Shown one piece after another: positions 12,618 through 24,091 of a stretch of DNA of 64,000 nt. A program made the translations under genes and the position numbers. The stretch comes from Meandrina meandrites. Lineage: Eukaryota; Cnidaria; Anthozoa; Scleractinia; Meandrinidae. Location of the stretch: positions 13,200,283 to 13,264,282 of the forward strand of contig OY855914.1 of NCBI GenBank assembly GCA_963693305.1, given 5' to 3'. The notes beneath the pieces are model-generated. The model ran no database searches. It was not told where the DNA came from and saw only the letters and a program-made list of their open reading frames with translations. Each line of letters begins with the position of its first letter. Position 1 is the first letter of the stretch.

Positions 12618-13913
12618 GGCATAGGGTAAAATATGGACTGGACCATTGGACCCTTGGACCATTGGACTATTTTTTGGACTATTTTTTTGGACTATTTCAT
12701 GGACTAAATTTTGGACTATTTTTTTTAATCTTTCCTAAAGGGTGGGTACCTAGTTTAGGTAGTTTTTTTGGGGGGAGGGGTGGGTAGGTAAATGGTCACA
12801 CAACACATGTACGCATGCGCACAGCCTATTACCCGTGGTCATGGGTTGGTCATGGGAGGGGAATGTAAGCAAAAGTTGTCATCTGTGAGGGGAGGAGGTC
12901 GTAATTATTACAGAAAAGTTACCAGCATTAAGGCGGGGGTTCACCTGAAGCCCGTTTTTACACCGCTTAACTTGGGTTTAATGCGAATAGCTCGCTCCCA
13001 TTTCAAGCATTCCCAAAACCCTCTGCTCATCCCACAAAGCTATGTTTAGCGGTGTTTTGTAAATTTTTTGGTGATTTTTGGGGATGTTTGGGAAGAGATA
13101 GTTTTTCTCAAAGGATTAGTAAAATTTGGAGAAATAAGAAATATTAAAGATTTAATGTGATTTTAAAATTGGAATTTGAAGTTAAAAATTAGTAGATGGA
13201 CACCCAAACAGTCCCCTGACAACCTGGGGTGCTCTCGCGTTGGGGTCAACTGTCTGGTGGTGTTTTAAAAATAATCTTCTTTCTTCTATCCCTTCTTTAA
13301 ACCTCTAAAAATTTCACTCAAATTCACCTTTACCCCCACCTTAAGGAAACTTTTTTCCATTATTGTCCGCTCAGTCGCTTATTGACTCGTACCAATGTTC
13401 CTTCTACTATATAATTATTTCCGTCACAAGAGTTATTTCTATTTCCTTTAATCTTGCTCTGACTGACAGCGCTCCGCAAAAGAAAACATTTTTGGCCAGT
13501 TAAAGTCATTTTCTAGCCGCTAGCCAGATAAGCAGTCATCCAAGAAGCTCTTATCGCTCCAACGCACCTTGGCTGATAACGTGTTCGTTACGTTTTTTCA
13601 GACAGAACAATAACAAAATGTCTTTAATCTTTTGCAATCACAACACACTGCACCAAAAAAAAACCTGGACAGTATTCGACACTCAGTCAGGGTTCTAAAA
13701 AAGAGATTTTTTTTTTGCTGCTTATTTTTTTTTACTTAGTGGTTCTCTACTTAGTGGTTCTCTACTTAGTGGTTTGCTACATTCTCAGCGTTCATATTTT
13801 AACTAGGTACCAAAGATTCAAAAAATAGTCCAAAATTTAGTCCATGAAATAGTCCAAAAAATAGTCCAATGGTCCAAGGGTCCAATGGTCCAGTCCATAT
13901 TTTACCCTATGCC
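12618..13913. mobile_element. Non-autonomous Mutator-like DNA transposon, 1296 bp
   Basis: Both ends carry long inverted repeats of about 100 bp that start GGCATAGGGTAAAATATGG and are made of tandem GGACTATTTT / GGACCATTGG units. The element is flanked on both sides by the identical 9-bp sequence ATTGATCAG (12609-12617 and 13914-13922), a target duplication of the length expected for Mutator-type transposases. There is no transposase frame inside, so it must be mobilised in trans. A TTAA-flanked MITE (12928-13344) is nested in it. Superfamily assignment rests on the target-site length and the long TIRs only. Confidence 0.75.
12928..13344. mobile_element. TTAA MITE (piggyBac-type ends), copy 1, nested
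   Basis: Bounded by TTAA at both ends, with imperfect inverted ends TTAAGGCGGGGGTTCACC and GGTAAAG-like complement at the right (ACCCCCACCTTAA). A second copy of the whole unit lies at 30908-31306. TTAA duplication is the hallmark of piggyBac-type insertion. No coding capacity. It sits inside the Mutator-like element, so it inserted later or was carried along. Confidence 0.72.
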
Positions 13914-13944
13914 ATTGATCAGGGCTCCCAAACGGCGACAAAAA

Positions 13945-14025
13945 CGATTATGATGATGATAACAATAATAATTATATTATTATTATTATTACTTATTGTT
14001 ATCATCATCATCATTGGCATTGTTA
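13945..14025. repeat. Inverted trinucleotide microsatellite
   Basis: GATGATGATAACAATAAT on the left is answered by ATTATTACTTATTGTTATCATCATC on the right, giving a near-palindromic simple-sequence block directly beside the right target duplication of the Mutator-like element. Confidence 0.6.
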
Positions 14026-14054
14026 TAATTTACCCATTTAAAGCGACTGCGCAC

Positions 14055-14460
14055 ATGCCCTTATACCGTATTTTTTCGAAAAAGCGCCCACCCTGTAGAT
14101 AGAAAAAATTAATACGCACCCAGCCTTGAATAAGTGCCCATCCCCCCTCCCCCCCCCCCCCTAAAAAAAAGAAATGAAGTGCACAAAGGGAGTATTGATT
14201 ATTATTTCTAAATTGACTAAGCAGTCTAAGTACCGTGACTAAGAGACTTCCTCGAAGATTAGGTTTTCTTGAAACTTTCAACGAACAGTTAAAATTCCGC
14301 TTTGCTACATCTTCAACGTTTGGTTTTGTTTATTGTTTTGTTGCAAAATAAGCTTACTACTTGCTGAAAATGGTAAAAATTTAATAAGTGCCCAGCCTCG
14401 AATGAGCGCCCACCTTGAATAAGCGCCCACTCTGATGGTCCAAATAAGCGCCCAGGGCGT
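14055..14460. repeat. Interspersed repeat with AATAAGCGCCCA motif
   Basis: Repeated short motifs of the form AATAAGCGCCCACC occur at 14075-14165 and 14385-14455 around a C-tract and a unique middle. It resembles the end structure of a degraded DNA element (compare the TTATAAGCCCC family at 21191-21475), but I could not define termini. Confidence 0.45.
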
Positions 14461-14570
14461 CTCTTGTAGCTCAGTGGTTAGAACGCCCAACCGTTGTCTG
14501 GGAGGCCATGGGTTTAATTTACGTCGAGGACTCAGAACTGTTTCTTTAATGCTTAATAAACGAGCAGCAG
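14461..14570 (+). mobile_element. tRNA-derived SINE head
   Basis: Contains an A-box-like TAGCTCAGTGGTTAGA and a B-box-like GGGTTTAATTTACG 32-48 bp later, followed by a CTCAGAACTGTTTCTTT tail of the same type as the copy at 62498-62640. The cloverleaf is degenerate, so this is a SINE, not a tRNA gene. Confidence 0.55.
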
Positions 14571-14744
14571 TGTTTTATCAAGTTTAAAACGCCAGGTGCA
14601 GCCGAGTGTTTTAGACTTTATGAAATATTAATGAGTTTTTGAACTAATTATAAGTTGTTTCCACAATAGTGGTATCATATTAATGCCAAATCATTGGTAG
14701 ATAAGTTAAGGTTAGTAGATTTTTTTAACTTCGCAAAATGTTGA

Positions 14745-14935
14745 TCGTAACATAATGGGGTCACCGAGCTCGATTTGAGTTATATTAGCACTTAAAGCTT
14801 TTTATAGATTATACTGATTACCATGATTTACCAATGATTGAGCTTTTGTTCGATATCATTATTATAGCAGCAACTAATAAAGATTTGTAGTACTTTCCCA
14901 TCAAAGTATAAAAGCTGGAAAGTTGTGAAAACCGT
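14745..14935 (+). mobile_element. Fragment of the foldback element found at 50277-50922
   Basis: Shares the order of blocks GGGGTCACCG, GAGTTATA...GCACTTAAA, GATATCATTATTATAGCAGC and CCCATCAAAGTATAAAAGCT with the right arm of the 50.3-kb foldback. Only one arm end is present, so it is a solo or truncated copy. Confidence 0.6.
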
Positions 14936-15409
14936 ACACGTAACCAGCCACCTTATGAAAACAATCACATACATCTAAGTGACATAGATATTGTTTTACA
15001 GTAAAGTCACGAAGAAGCACAATGTAACGATGGACGAAATATTCAGTCACGCAATATAGCGAATCACCATGGTGTACATTCTTGACCATTCTTCTTTCGA
15101 AGAAGACGATGAAAGCCTCTTTCCTATTGACAATACCTCGTTAGTGTACGTGAAGTATACTTAGATTGAGAATAATTTATTTCAACGATCAGAGGTGATT
15201 CATACCTTGAACAATTTCGCAATACGAATACTCCATGTTTCTTTTTGGTCTTGATTTCCGACAAGCAATGAATAACGTAATACCGTGTCCGTGCGAGTGC
15301 AGATGCTTGCACAACAGAATTGATTATTTTGTCACTTAGAGGATGCGTGTAAGTCACGACAAGAAAAACAAAGACTTTTGTCAGTTGCGTACTCACGCTA
15401 GATAACTTC

Positions 15410-16505
15410 GAGATAAGATATTGACCGAGTTAGGGGTTGAGTTGAGTTTGAGACCGTTTTTCATTTGCTTTTACTAAAAGTGTTTAATTTAAGATGCGAA
15501 TCACTGTTTTTACTAAAAGTGTTTAATTTAAAATGCGAATCACTGTTTTTACTAAAAGTGTTTAATTTAAGATGCGAATCACTGTTTTCACTTAAAGTGT
15601 TTAATTTAAGATGCAAATCACTTTTTACGACCAAATAAGTAGATAATTTAACATTATAAGACAGGAAAGCTGGAGATAATCGCCGAGTTAGGGTTGAGTT
15701 GAGTTTGAGTTGAGTTTGAGTTAAGATTGAGTTACCGTTTTCCATTTAATTTAAGATGCGAATCACTTTTTATGACTAAATAAGTAGATAATTTAACATT
15801 ATAAGGCAGGAAAACTGATACTTTTGTATTTTAGAGAATTATGTTATCCTCATTTTGTGCTGTTAAGCATTACACGAGCCACTTCGGAGCCCGAGTCAAC
15901 CTTGAGTCACGAGTCAACCTTGAGTCACGAGTTAAACTTGAGTCAAGCCAAAAATGTTGTTTTTTTGGTAGGAAAAATATTTGAATATATATTGTAGGAA
16001 AAATAATGAATCTATAAAAAACTATATTATGAAATGGACATGGGATCCTAACAGGCAAATCTTCGCAGACGGTACAAAGGCTACGGTTAAAAGTCATGAA
16101 ACAAGGGAATTACGTCTTGCTTTGAAAAGCAAAAATGAAATTCAAACTGGCAATGTCATGAAAGCAAAATGTTTTGACTGTTACCATGTAACAGTTCTAT
16201 ATTTTCTTTTCCTACAAAAAAAAAACACTTCTGGCTTGACTCGAGGTTGACTCGGGCTTGCCGCGGTTGGCTCGTAGTGTTATGCTACAACTCCCCACAG
16301 TATGAGGATAACACAATTCGCTAAAATACAAAAGTATCAGTTTTCCTGCCTTATAATGTTAAATTACCTACTTATTTGGTCGTAAAAAGTGATTTGCATC
16401 TTAAATTAAACACTTTTTTTTAGTAAAAACGGTAACTCAATCTTAACTCAACTCAAACTCAACTCAAACTCGTCTCAACCTCTAACTCGGTAAATAGCCG
16501 ATCCC
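15410..16505. mobile_element. Non-autonomous Mutator-like element with satellite-like TIRs, 1096 bp
   Basis: The 9-bp sequence GATAACTTC flanks both ends (15401-15409 and 16506-16514). Ends are inverted: GAGATAAGATATTGACCGAG at the left and, on the complementary strand, GGGATCGGCTATTTACCGAG at the right, followed by tandem TTGAGTTGAG units and then repeats of ACTAAAAGTGTTTAATTTAA with ATGCGAATCACT. Subterminal GAGTCAACCTTGAGTCACGA repeats (15893-15945) are answered at 16235-16275. No transposase frame. A minus-strand frame at 15461-15745 is only the translated repeat. Same architecture as the 12618-13913 element but unrelated sequence. Confidence 0.7.
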
Positions 16506-16670
16506 GATAACTTCCAATGTTATCAGACATTGCAATTGACCACATGCACGTCCGGAAACATTTAAAAGCACAGATGGGAATACACTGAAGAAATTTTAGT
16601 AAGACTTACCAAGCCTGTGGGGTGAGTGCAATAGTATTGAATGATAAAACTCGCCATGCACATGGCAATG

Positions 16671-17248
16671 GGCCATATTCGTATTCTCGGTATTGGACTG
16701 GAACTAGCTTCCAATGGAGGCTTATGCGGGTTAATCTTTTCACATGCAAATCACATGAAGCTCTTTTTAAGGTGGTACCGGAGGCTAAAGTGACCTTTTT
16801 TTGCCGAGATTTTTTTTCAGCATGAAGATAATCTTAAAAGGTAAACATATGCCAAGTTCCAGGTCGGGGAAAAAAAACCCGTCCGAGATATAGGCACGCG
16901 AAGTTTCGTTTCTACGGCCATTTTCGCGGCAAAAATACGAGCTCTATGCTGCGTTCGATACAGTTGTGTCCCGCTGTGGAAGTCCCCAAGGATGGTCTTG
17001 CTGACAGCTCGATTCAATAAAACCTTGTAATCTGAAATGTAACACCCTCTTTGATCATGGCAGCTGAAGAAGCAACACGCGCGCTTGTTGTAATGAAATT
17101 TCTTTTCTTTTCGTCACTTATTTGCCAAGTTAACAATGGCGTTTTTGTCATCCAGTTTGCAAGGAGCTCCTCCAGGCCTTGAGAGATTGCTTCATTAGCC
17201 TCCATTGCAAGATAGATCCAGTCCAATACCGAGAATACGAATATGGCC
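16671..17248. mobile_element. Inverted-repeat element, 578 bp
   Basis: Perfect inverted ends of about 32 bp: GGCCATATTCGTATTCTCGG at the left is answered by CCGAGAATACGAATATGGCC at the right. The interior contains no convincing frame. I could not find a clear target duplication, so the superfamily is left open. Confidence 0.6.
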
Positions 17249-19374
17249 TCTTTATAATTTATCCCGGAATTCTTTAACACTATTGCGTGACGTACCCAAG
17301 AACAAAGAACATAGAAAGTCAGAATGTTTCGTGAAGAAAAGTATTTTTAGCCACATTCGCCCCATTCGCCTATATCGTTATTGCGATACGTTTGCGTTAT
17401 CTATTCTCAGAGGCAAAGAACAAAGGCATTTTATTTTGACGTCTGCGTAAGCGTTTCGCAAAGAATTACAAAGAGTATTGCGTGACTGAATAGTTCGTGA
17501 CCATATAGTAGTCCATCGTCCGCCGTCCATCGTCCGTCGTCCAGAGTCCTGGTTTTGGTAGTGTCCAGATTTTAGTACATGCCAACGATAGCACGTATAT
17601 TTGGTAAATATGGAATTATTTTGTAGATTTAGAATCATTGAAGAAGCTCGCGATCTGTCTGCAGAAGCACTCAAAACCTCTTTTTCTAGTCTAGTCTTTT
17701 TTCTAGTCCAGCCACATGTTCCATTCGAGTTACAAAATATCAGTGATTTTACTGGGCACGTTTTATTCTTCATCAAGTCAACACGGAAATTGACCTGGAC
17801 TTCGGCAAAAAATACACTCACTGTTGATCGACTTTTAATGGTCTATTCCAGAGTCTATTAAGATCTATTAAACTTATTTTTTAAAATTTGTTTTAGGGAC
17901 TTAACGTAGACTTGTTCAAATTCGAAGATGAGATACACTGGATTTATATTTAACTGCCAAATACTAAACTGCATGCATATAAAATGTGCCAAACGTAAAG
18001 TTACGCTCACGTGCATCTTTATCGATACAATAGATCTCAGGTGATAGCTGTATAATCCAGTCTTCTTTCGACGATCAAGATGAATTTATGGGGATGTTTA
18101 ACCTTTTAAACAATCTTCACTACTTGAAAATACGAATCCAAAGTTTCCCTTCATGTTTTACGTTACCAAACTCGTAAACAACAAAGCGAAGAAAGAAATA
18201 CGTGATGCTAATTTTACAATTCCTTGCATGACTCCCACCTCACATTTCTGAGAGACAAAAAAAACGTGAGAAAAGCGCCTTTGGCCTCAGTTTAAAGTGT
18301 TCTTTACAAGCCGAAGAAATTTAATGAGAGACATATACCAGACGTTTTGAAAATTATTCTCTTCTGATCTCTCTGATGTCTGATAAAGAGAATGGTCAGT
18401 GATTATCTCCAATTTCTTGGTGATAATGATAATTGTGTGAATAATAATTCTTGACACAATCCAGATTTCTTTAAAACACAAATTATCGCGTTTGCAATAC
18501 ATTCTAATTCGTGTAAATCTGCACACAAATCAGTACGCAATACCACAGTGCCGAACACTCTGTATTTTTAGGGACAATCACTGTAGCTGACCGGCGAGAG
18601 ATCTTTGATAAGCAGCTGCTTGCAAGCGTTCACGTGAATTTTCTTAAAGACTGGCCCTAATATTTTGAAAGTCAACAGCCAGTGCTTAGCGTCTGACAGT
18701 GAGTTTGTTTTTATAAGCTAAAGCAGCTACTTAGCCACACAGGCGGCCATCGCTTAGCTTTTAGAGTAAACAAAGGAGAAGTGCGTGCATCGGCCAAAGG
18801 AAAAAGTATACCGCCCTCTGCGAGAGAAGAAAAATATAGTATACGGCTTTCGCAATTGTTTCAAGATTGAAAGCCATATTAACTTTTATTGCTGCAAATT
18901 TTGGTGATTTGAATCTCTTCGAGTAAAATGTTCCATAGGTTGGCGTAAATTTACAACGCGACGCAGAGGGGCGGACATGGAGTCCGGCACTAGAATTGAT
19001 TTCGTTTGGCACGGGCAGACTCTGTTTGACATTGACAATCTAACATTTGGAAAGTGAATGAACTTCTAAGTTGAGTTCTAACACACTCTCCCCATGGCCT
19101 TATTTACCAAGTTTCAAAGAACTAAAAAAAACGCAATTTACCTTAAAATTTACGATGCGAGCTTTCCAATGTACTGCTTGTTCACTTTGCACGGAGGACA
19201 ATGTTCGAACTGAAGTGTCGTATTATGAACCGGTTTATGTATCTTTCAAAAGTCATCGTGACAACCGCTGACTACATAGAATATTACCCCATGTGGAGGT
19301 GCGGCATTGCATTAAAGCAGCGTAATTAGCGGAATAGATTAGCGTTCAAGGACTGAGTTATAACTTCTAGAAAT
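17249..19374. other. Spacer with low-complexity patch
   Basis: No supported exon. A short tandem patch of CCATCGTCCG-type units lies at 17513-17545. Overlapping open frames at 17378-17861 on both strands have no splice support and include translated simple sequence. Confidence 0.45.
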
Positions 19375-19590
19375 CAGGGTCGGCCAGGGGGGTAAGTGGT
19401 ATACCAATATACCTGAAAACATGTACCTAGTATACCCAAAATTTCCCCTCGAAATCATGCAAAATACCAAAATTTGGAAAAACACAGTATACTTTATACC
19501 CATAAAAGACCCAATTTTAGCTAAAAATACTGTATACCCAATTTAAAAACCCCATGTATACCGTATACCTAAAAACCCTGACCGACCCTG
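19375..19590. mobile_element. Short hAT-like MITE, 216 bp
   Basis: Ends CAGGGTCGGCCAGGG and, inverted, CAGGGTCGGTCAGGG. The interior is rich in TATACC motifs. AGAAAT occurs immediately outside both ends (19369-19374 and 19591-19596), a possible partial target duplication. The CAGGG terminus fits hAT-type MITEs; the assignment is tentative. Confidence 0.6.
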
Positions 19591-19596
19591 AGAAAT

Positions 19597-21190
19597 TCGG
19601 AAGCACAGCGTTAGGTCTTCCATTATAGGATATTTTATGTGAAGGATTTCCGCTTAGTTAATATTAGAAGCATACCCTAGCTTTTTTTTAAATCTTAGTC
19701 ACCGGAGGATTGATTCTGCCTTTCTTCAAGGTGGAACCTCTTCCAGAGCTTGGGTTACTTTGGTACTTCCTTTTCACATTAGCGAAACAAGTTACACAGA
19801 CACGTACTCACTGTAGCTATAAAATCAAAATTAATAGGTCGACAAGCTCCCCGTCTCTCCAAACACTTGCTCTGAATGCTTTCTTAACATAACAGCTTTA
19901 TGACATTTCATATATTCACTTTCACATAAACAGCTTTTTGATAACTTGATGGCGGTGGCGGGGGCGTGTATCATGCAATGTTACGATATGTAACAGCTCG
20001 AACAATCTTGAACGGTGCTTAGCATTTGAACGCTGACCCTCACGCAAACACTGCTATGTACGGTAAACTGACGTAAAACAGTCATTACTAATTGTAACTT
20101 GCAGGAAATGCCGTAAATGATTATTATTTGTCCATGTAGCGGCTCGAATAATGGACCTCCCGTACCTACCATACCTAATACCATCGGCACTTAGCGGTTA
20201 GAAAAAAACTGTATTTTGACAGCTACTTGGCCAAGAGTTCTATAAAAAATTGTTTTCATTTCAACGTTGTGGACACGTGCGTGTAGGTGTAAAAGTGTTA
20301 GATTGCTTCCTTCCGGGGGGTAGTGGGAGAGGGGGGGGGGGGGGGGTGCTGTTGGGATGGGAGGGGGATGGTGGTGATGTAGGGAGGCAAAGCTCGCTAT
20401 GTGCTGCTACAACAACAATCACCATTAGTTATAGCGTGAAACATCAGATTCTCTCTGAGTGATCTCTGCCCCATAAGCGGTTATTAACATATTTCTTCGC
20501 TGCGATGTCTAAATAGCAACACCACCAGCCATTATTTATTTGTGATTATCATGTACGGTATTTTGCACATCGCCAGTGACCATCTTACTAAGCCTAGTGA
20601 TAACAAATTGATTACCCTTACACACTTCTGTCGAAATGTCACTCTCTCGTAATGAACGTGATGCATATCGCGAGGGGCAATTTTATCTTTTGGGAAAAAA
20701 AGTTGAACAATGAACGGAAATCCGTCTTCCAACTGAGCTAAACAGCTCTGCATGGTTCAAGTGAATGAAAGAAGCCGACAAAGCAATTAAGATATTTTCT
20801 CAATGGATTACTAACTTCGCAATTTCCTTCAATCACTAAAACAAGGTCATATAACAGTTTGTCTATCACCGCAGCTTAATGTCCTTAATTAAAGAGATTA
20901 GTCAGCCAATTCGTATTGATTTTCAGGCCAAGATCCAAGTGCGTCTGTAAAGCTTTGAATAAAGTCACAGTTAAAACTGGTGTTAAGAAAAAAATGATGT
21001 AAATGCCCAATGACAAATATATTTAAAAGTGCCAGATCTATTCTAAAGGCTGCTTCGATTTCAATTGATTCATAAGAGCTTTGATGGCTGATTGAAACTT
21101 TGAATTTCTGGACAATAGAATTAAAAAAAAATCTTCATATTATAAATTTTCTAAAAATTACAAATATTACAAAATTCACATACCGTAAAA
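19597..21190. other. Spacer with G-rich tract
   Basis: No exon supported. A long purine tract at 20313-20390 has a run of G interrupted by GGGATGGGAGGGGGATGG, compatible with G-quadruplex formation on the plus strand. Confidence 0.45.
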
Positions 21191-21475
21191 TTCCGGTTAT
21201 AAGCCCCCCCGCTTATAAGCTCCCCCGGTAGGCCCATCTACCTGGAAACAATAAAATACATCCGGTTATAAGCCCCCCGGATATAAGCCACCCTCTGCTG
21301 GATGACAGTACTGAACAGGGCTAAATGTTGTTTTATTATGACTCTTTAACTTAAAAACGTATTTCGATCAACACTGCCATGACTGCGGTGGCTTGTTTCG
21401 AAACGTTTTTTTTTTTATTCCGCTTATAAGCCCCCCCGGATATAAGCCCCTCCGCTTATAAGCCCACCCAAAACC
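21191..21475. repeat. TTATAAGCCCC-motif interspersed repeat
   Basis: Clusters of GGTTATAAGCCCCC and GGATATAAGCC at both ends (21191-21295 and 21418-21470) around a unique centre. Probably a degraded non-autonomous DNA element; the motifs at the two ends are in the same orientation, so it is not a simple TIR element. Confidence 0.5.
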
Positions 21476-21738
21476 CCTTACGAGAGCCAGGCTAGACTAA
21501 ACGCAGAGTGCCTTTGGAAAAACAATGATGGATGTTTTGTCACGAGGGATGCTTCTTCCGGCTGCGACCTTTGCTGGATATATATCATTCAATTCACATG
21601 TATGTGAATTTGTAATTTTTATATACATATATATATATAAATCTTGAGACCTAAGTTTTGAACACCGGTGAGCATGAGGTGGGTAAACCAACTCAAATGA
21701 GAATTTTACCCTAGCTCTCTTGACCATGGATTTTAATG

Positions 21739-22130
21739 TTAAAGGGGCACTATCACGGCTGATCATAGAAATTTCTATTTTCTAATTTCCTCAGTATATT
21801 TCCAAATGCCACCAAATACATGAATAAATTTGATAAATAGATCCCACAAAACAGGATAGAACAGTTATTTTGAGGAAGAAGTACAGGATTGCAAGGATGG
21901 AAGTGGATTGCGATTGATTTTTGGACAGGATGTCCAGAATTCAAAGCTGCCATTCTGGTGAAATTTTGAACATTTTGTTAGTCACTGTTTCCTCTTAGTT
22001 GATATTTCTTTGCATTTACCACTGTAAGCCATTTTTTCTTCCTATTGCAAGACAATTAAGTACAATTTATAGCAAGCTACAGCCCATTCTTATAAAATAT
22101 GATATTTCAGCCGTGATAGTGCCCCTTTAA
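21739..22130. mobile_element. TTAA MITE, 392 bp
   Basis: Near-perfect inverted ends starting TTAAAGGGGCACTATCACGG and ending CCGTGATAGTGCCCCTTTAA. TTAA at each outer edge suggests piggyBac-type target choice. A short relative with the same terminal TTAAAGGGGCA lies at 53856-54003. Confidence 0.72.
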
Positions 22131-22273
22131 TCAAAGCCTCGTGTGCGGCTGTTGAAATTATCAACGTTTTGTGCTCAACCAGAGCATTCCAACTGTCTTG
22201 CGACAACCCGCTTCCACCCACCCCAACACCAACCCATACACCCCACATTTCATGGCCACCACCTATCCAAAAT

Positions 22274-22330
22274 CACAGCTAGCACCCCCCCCCCCCCCCC
22301 AACAAAACAAAACAAAAAAAACACCCCCTT
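22274..22330 (+). repeat. Poly-C / AACAAAA low-complexity block
   Basis: A run of about 18 C followed by AACAAAACAAAACAAAAAAAAC. No function seen. Confidence 0.7.
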
Positions 22331-22540
22331 CGTCCTTCTGACCATCTTTTCAGCGGGAGTCGTTAACCTTGATCTCAAAGCCCTGGGGTAACCACCCTAT
22401 AAAAATTACAGGGTATTGAGCCAGTATAACAGAGAGATGGTTTCTTCAGAAGAACTCCTGGTACCTTACCCTGCGAGCAGAGTCTTCTTCGATCTTCCTA
22501 CCTCTTAGGGGTGAAAATTATTTGGGGCCCCGTCCACTTA

Positions 22541-24088
22541 GGGCCGATTCGCACTAGCGGACAAGTTTTAAATGTCATAACATTTTTGACAAAAACAAAA
22601 TTGTCGCGACAAGTCAGAGACATTTTGAAAAGGTGTAATTATTAGTACAATGGTCTACAATAGCTCTGCACGTTCTTCTGGCATCCTTGTACATTTCTCG
22701 GCACGGTCGTCTTGTGCAAACATCAAATAATCAGGCAGGTCCACGTGGTGAAAAATGTTAAAACGATTTGCATTTGAAGTGCGCGTGTACTGATGTTTTT
22801 GTGTTTGTGCGGCGAAAATGTCGACAAGGTCCAGGTCTCAAAAAACGTATTCGCACTTGTTTTCTGTAACAAGTGACACACAAGTGATGAAATCTACCAA
22901 TTGTTACAAAATTTGTCCGCTAGTGCAAATTGGCCCTAAGGGACAATTCAGGAAAACAAAGAAGCAGTTGTCTTATGATTGGTCCGCGTTGCACGCGCGA
23001 TACATTTTGTCAAACAATCGCAAAAACAAGTGCGAACGACTTGTCGGATAAGTGCAAATTTTGTCAAAACGGACAAATCTTCAAAGGGGCCGATGTCCAG
23101 CCTCAAGGCAGGACAATTCATGACAAGTCGCATTCCAACGCCCCTCATAATACCAGATAACAATACGTTGTTGATTGGCTATTGTGTTTGGTCTGGATTG
23201 TACTAAAAAACAACACGCGAAGTTTTTCCGCGATAGGCGGCAAAACATGTTTGCGTGCTGAGGTGAGATCGTGGAAGGATGGTAACCCGGGGGGGGGGGG
23301 GGGGGGGGTACTCCCATATATGGGCTATATAGGTATGTGCCGCGGGATAGGGTATGATTTTTGAGGTTCTCGGTCCTTAAATAGGGTATCATTTTTGCTC
23401 CTTTTGGCATTGTGTTCCCGCTGTTATCCTTAGATAGGGTACCTAAATTCTATCAGCTAAAATAAATGCCAAACTATCCGTTCAACTAGTAGCAAAGCGA
23501 TTTTGTAAAGATTTGTGTTTTGCCGTGTGAAGTTAGCCGTTATTTGGATCGTCACCCATCGCTTCTCCTCTCCTTGAATAGGGTGTCATTTTTCGGGTTT
23601 GAGCCTTAAAAAGGGTATCAATTTTCGTTTTCTTTATCCTTAAATAGGGTCAGGGTTTAAGAACCTTCGCGGCACACCCCTATCCGAAATTTATGGGAGT
23701 ACCCCCCCCCCCCCCGGGGGATGGTAATACCGGGGTTGGAACAAATGAATGCGGAGGGAACCAGTTTGTGCCGATAAATGGAGGGGAAAAGAAATAGTTT
23801 ACTTGCCACATTTTCCCCGCAGGTCAGCACAAAAACATCACTACACGCGCACTTCAAATGCAAATCGTTTTAAAATCTTTCACCACGTGGACGTGCCTGA
23901 TTATTTGATATTTGCACAAGACGACCGTGCCGAGAAATGTACCAGGATGCCAGAAGCACGTGCAGAGCTATTGTAATAATAATGACACCTTTTGTTTTCT
24001 TCAAAATGTCTCTGACTTGTCGCGACAATTTTGTTTTTGTCAAAAATGTTATGACATTTAAAACTTGTCCGCTAGTGCGAATCGGCCC
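22541..24088. mobile_element. Harbinger-like non-autonomous element, 1548 bp
   Basis: Inverted ends of roughly 270 bp beginning GGGCCGATTCGCACTAGCGG, with TTA at each flank (22538-22540 and 24089-24091), the 3-bp target typical of PIF/Harbinger. Subterminal repeats of ACAAGTGCGAA/TTGTCCGCT type are scattered inside (22910-23110). No transposase. Another MITE with its own 8-bp duplication is nested at 23286-23719. Assignment from termini and target length only. Confidence 0.65.
23286..23719. mobile_element. Nested MITE with poly-G/poly-C termini, 434 bp
   Basis: Starts CCCGGGGGG... TACTCCCATA and ends TATGGGAGTACCCC...GGGG. GATGGTAA is present on both sides (23278-23285 and 23720-23727), an 8-bp duplication as made by hAT transposases. 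The interior contains several AATAGGGTATCATTTTTG-like subrepeats. It sits inside the Harbinger-like element. Confidence 0.7.
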
Positions 24089-24091
24089 TTA

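Noticed and set aside
15461..15745. 94-codon frame with LKLNTFSKNSD repeats
   Set aside because: Translation of the tandem units inside a transposon TIR.
17378..17861. Overlapping frames of 147 and 86 codons on opposite strands
   Set aside because: No domain, no splice sites, and part of the sequence is low-complexity CCATCGTCCG repeats.
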